This document shows positions 61,795 to 64,000 of a stretch of DNA of 64,000 nucleotides, piece by piece. The position numbers were made by a program, and so were the translations under genes. Origin of the DNA: Aphidius gifuensis (taxonomy: Eukaryota > Arthropoda > Insecta > Hymenoptera > Braconidae); contig NC_057793.1 in the NCBI RefSeq assembly GCF_014905175.1, positions 11,222,001 through 11,286,000 of the forward strand. The letters are read 5' to 3'. The notes below the pieces were generated by a model. It saw only the letters and a program-made list of their open reading frames with translations, was not told where the DNA came from and did not search any database. How positions within the stretch are numbered: position 1 is the stretch's first letter; each line of letters begins with the position of its first letter.

Positions 61795-64000
61795 TAAAAT
61801 ATATACAATAAATGAAGTAAAAATTATGACACGTTACGATAAAGTTAAAGAATTATTAAGACTTGAACACTTAAATGCGGAAGAGTTGGACCATGTATGT
61901 AACATAATAAAAAAATATTCTGACAGGTTCCAATTACCTGATGAACCACTGAGTTCAACACATTTGGTTCGTCATCGTATTCCTACGACAGACGAACTCC
62001 CCATAAATAATAAAATTTATAGACCTCCTCATAATTTGCGGGAAGAAGTCGAGAGACAGGTACAAGAGGGAGTTTTGAAGGGTATAATTAAACCTTCAGA
62101 AAGCCCTTATAATTGTCCTGTCTGGATTGTCCCTAAAAAGCCTGATTCTAAAGGCAATATTAGACATAGAATGGTAATTGATTATAGACCATTAAATGAA
62201 AAAACTATTCCGGATGCGTTTCCGCTGCCCAACATTACGGATATATTAGACCAGTTGGGGGGTTCAAAATATTTCTCTGTATTTGACTTAGCATCTGGAT
62301 ACCATCAAATAGAAATGGATTCCAAAGATGCGCACAAGACTGCTTTTTCAACTCCACGTGGTCACTGGGAGTTCACGCGCATGCCGTTTGGCCTGGCAAA
62401 TTCCCCCGCGACATTCCAGCGATTAATGAATTTAGTCTTTGTCGGTATGCAAGAAATCTCCATGTTCATCTACCTAGACGACATAGTCATTTTTGCAAAA
62501 ACCCTCGAAGAACATGACGAAAAAATCATGGAAATGATGGAAAGACTTCGTAAGGCCAACCTGCGCTTGCAACCAGACAAGTGCGAGTTCTTAAAACCGG
62601 AAGTACATTATTTAGGCCACGTGATTGGCGAAAACGGGGTCAAACCCGACCCAAAAAAAATCGAAGCGGTTAAAAACTTCCCTAAGCTCAAAAACCAAAA
62701 GAATGTTCGTCAATTCTTAGGGCTTAGTGGATATTACCGCAGATTCATAAAAAATTATTCGAAAATTGCAAAACCTCTTACAAAATTACTGCAAGATGGC
62801 GTAGAATTTGTGTGGGGAAAAGAGGAAGAGGAAGCATTTGTTACTCTAAAAAACCTCCTTTGTAACGCACCGATTCTACAGTATCCGGATTTGAGTAAAC
62901 CGTACATCATCACTACGGATGCTTCCGGATACGCAATAGGTGGTGTTTTGTCACAAGGCGAAATTGGAAATGATAAACCAATCGCCTACTTTTCGAGAGC
63001 TCTTAGAGGAGCTGAGCTGAATTATAGTACGTACGAGAAAGAAGCCAGAGCCATTTTAGACTCGGTGGTGAATTTCCGAACTTACGTGTATAATTCAGAA
63101 TTCACAGTAGTAACTGACCACGAAGCTTTAAAGTGGTTCAGTAACCCAGTAAATAATAATAATAGAATATGTAAATGGAGGTTAAAATTAGCCCAATATA
63201 AATTCAATGTAGTCTATAAATCAGGCAAATTAAATTTGAACGCAGACGCTTTATCCAGGAACCCCGTAGAGGGACCTGAAAGCGAATGCGGAAAAGATAT
63301 TTTTGTTGTCACAAGAAACCAAAATAGGAAGCCTCAACCTATTGTTGAAACAAGGCCTCTTGAGGTGGTGACAACACCAGAACCCACTCAGAAAAAGAGG
63401 GGTAGACCAAAAAAATTAAAACCTTTTGTAACGAATAAGCCTCCAATTTTATTGAAAAAGAGAGGCAGGCCCAAAAAAGGGGAACTTTTGGAAACAAAGG
63501 GAACCCCAACTTCTCTGAAAAAAAGGGGCAGACCCAAAAAGATTCTACCTTCTTCCGAATCGCAAGAGGGGGGAGATTCAAAAGGTGAAACAGTCAAAAT
63601 TACAACAAGTAAACATCCAATTGATGTTGAAATAGCTGTAGACTTGCCAAATAATATAGACCAAATTAATAAAGACGACTCAGACTCCCAAGACTCAGAA
63701 GTGAGCGAGGACGAGATCGAAACTCAAATTGAACACAGTTCGAAAAATATTATAACTTCTAGAGAACCCTTCCAAGTTCAAAAGAACCATAAAATGTATT
63801 TCGTATCAGAAAACGGCGAACCTTGTGATTCAGGCGCCAAAGAATTATGTAAAAAACATAGTAATATTTTAAAACACCCTGTCGAAGCAGGAAAAGCAAG
63901 TTGTAAAGTGGTGGGTAAGAAACTTCATTTTCCTCTTGTAATAAAAAAAAGGGAGGGGGAGTCATTACTTACAATGATTAAACATATAAGAGGAGCATTA
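61772..64000 (+). CDS. pol: Pol: reverse transcriptase, RNase H and linker (runs off the window)
   Basis: Open from 61736, first ATG at 61772, no stop to the last base. RT blocks in order: EELDHVCNIIKKYSDRF, IYRPPHNLREEVERQV, SPYNCPVWIVPKK, FSVFDLASGYHQI with catalytic D, TPRGHWEFTRMPFGL, catalytic YLDD at about 62471, LGHVIGENGVKPD, FLGLSGYYRRFI. RNase H starts at TTDASGYAIGG (about 62915) with E and D residues (YEKEARAIL, TDHEALKWF) and NADALSRNP. Then come three AT-hooks, an acidic serine-rich linker and CDSGAKELCKK to KKLHFPLVI, the same block that begins the window's left-edge element. Integrase would follow. Catalytic residues are intact, so this copy is young or still coding. Confidence 0.92.
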   Translation, partial: MLRINSTNKIYTINEVKIMTRYDKVKELLRLEHLNAEELDHVCNIIKKYSDRFQLPDEPLSSTHLVRHRIPTTDELPINNKIYRPPHNLREEVERQVQEGVLKGIIKPSESPYNCPVWIVPKKPDSKGNIRHRMVIDYRPLNEKTIPDAFPLPNITDILDQLGGSKYFSVFDLASGYHQIEMDSKDAHKTAFSTPRGHWEFTRMPFGLANSPATFQRLMNLVFVGMQEISMFIYLDDIVIFAKTLEEHDEKIMEMMERLRKANLRLQPDKCEFLKPEVHYLGHVIGENGVKPDPKKIEAVKNFPKLKNQKNVRQFLGLSGYYRRFIKNYSKIAKPLTKLLQDGVEFVWGKEEEEAFVTLKNLLCNAPILQYPDLSKPYIITTDASGYAIGGVLSQGEIGNDKPIAYFSRALRGAELNYSTYEKEARAILDSVVNFRTYVYNSEFTVVTDHEALKWFSNPVNNNNRICKWRLKLAQYKFNVVYKSGKLNLNADALSRNPVEGPESECGKDIFVVTRNQNRKPQPIVETRPLEVVTTPEPTQKKRGRPKKLKPFVTNKPPILLKKRGRPKKGELLETKGTPTSLKKRGRPKKILPSSESQEGGDSKGETVKITTSKHPIDVEIAVDLPNNIDQINKDDSDSQDSEVSEDEIETQIEHSSKNIITSREPFQVQKNHKMYFVSENGEPCDSGAKELCKKHSNILKHPVEAGKASCKVVGKKLHFPLVIKKREGESLLTMIKHIRGAL
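63392..63541 (+). other. Three AT-hook motifs in Pol
   Basis: KKRGRPKK occurs at 63392-63415, 63465-63488 and 63518-63541. AT-hooks bind the minor groove of AT-rich DNA. They are placed between RNase H and integrase. Confidence 0.85.

Overview
This window looks like repeat-rich, AT-rich nuclear DNA from an arthropod, most likely an insect. The reasons are spliced exons with GT/AG borders, TATA plus TCAGTY initiators, long low-complexity AT arrays, tRNA-derived repeats, and a dense nest of metazoan transposons. A hymenopteran such as a parasitoid wasp is a guess. No bacterial operon, rRNA gene or CRISPR array is visible. Almost every protein-coding stretch belongs to a mobile element.

Layout. 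1-5339 is the 3' part of an env-bearing Ty3/Gypsy-like retroelement on the plus strand: a pol remnant, the C-terminal end of an envelope glycoprotein, a palindromic MITE, an intact ORF with a double-stranded-RNA-binding domain, then the 3' LTR. 5355-8042 holds a truncated MITE, a tRNA-like SINE and non-coding DNA. 8240-13560 is a second, badly decayed Gypsy element whose gag and LTR are inverted relative to its pol. 13626-16396 carries a small locus (about 350-bp coding tandem repeats followed by a J-domain exon) broken by a Tc1/mariner-type MITE; an inverted copy lies at 43441-50400. 16400-20160 is non-coding repeat DNA plus one decayed minus-strand coding fragment.

20185-35122 is a nearly complete Maverick/Polinton with terminal inverted repeats: protein-primed DNA polymerase B, integrase with chromodomain, a DUF8207-like protein, packaging ATPase, a PLA2-domain minor virion protein, adenain-like protease, penton-like minor capsid protein, double jelly-roll major capsid protein and one unrecognised minus-strand gene. 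Most of these genes carry stops, frameshifts or insertions, so this copy is dead, but the promoter layout of the virion genes is still readable. 36715-39131 is a CMC/EnSpm (tnp2-like) transposase pseudogene. 39132-43440 holds palindromes, two unassigned ORFs and a fragment of the same LTR family seen at the left edge. 46165-48990 is nested repeats. 50440-57420 is about 7 kb of tandem arrays.

57770-64000 is the 5' part of a retroelement of the same family as the one at the left edge: gag, a nucleocapsid with eight CCHC knuckles, a textbook -1 frameshift signal, protease, a 21-residue tandem repeat, reverse transcriptase/RNase H and three AT-hooks. It runs off the right edge at the point of pol where the left-edge copy begins. 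Together the two copies describe one unusual family: gag with eight knuckles, -1 frameshift, protease-repeat, RT-RNase H-AT-hooks, integrase, env, dsRNA-binding protein, LTR. The dsRNA-binding accessory ORF is the most interesting item in the window.
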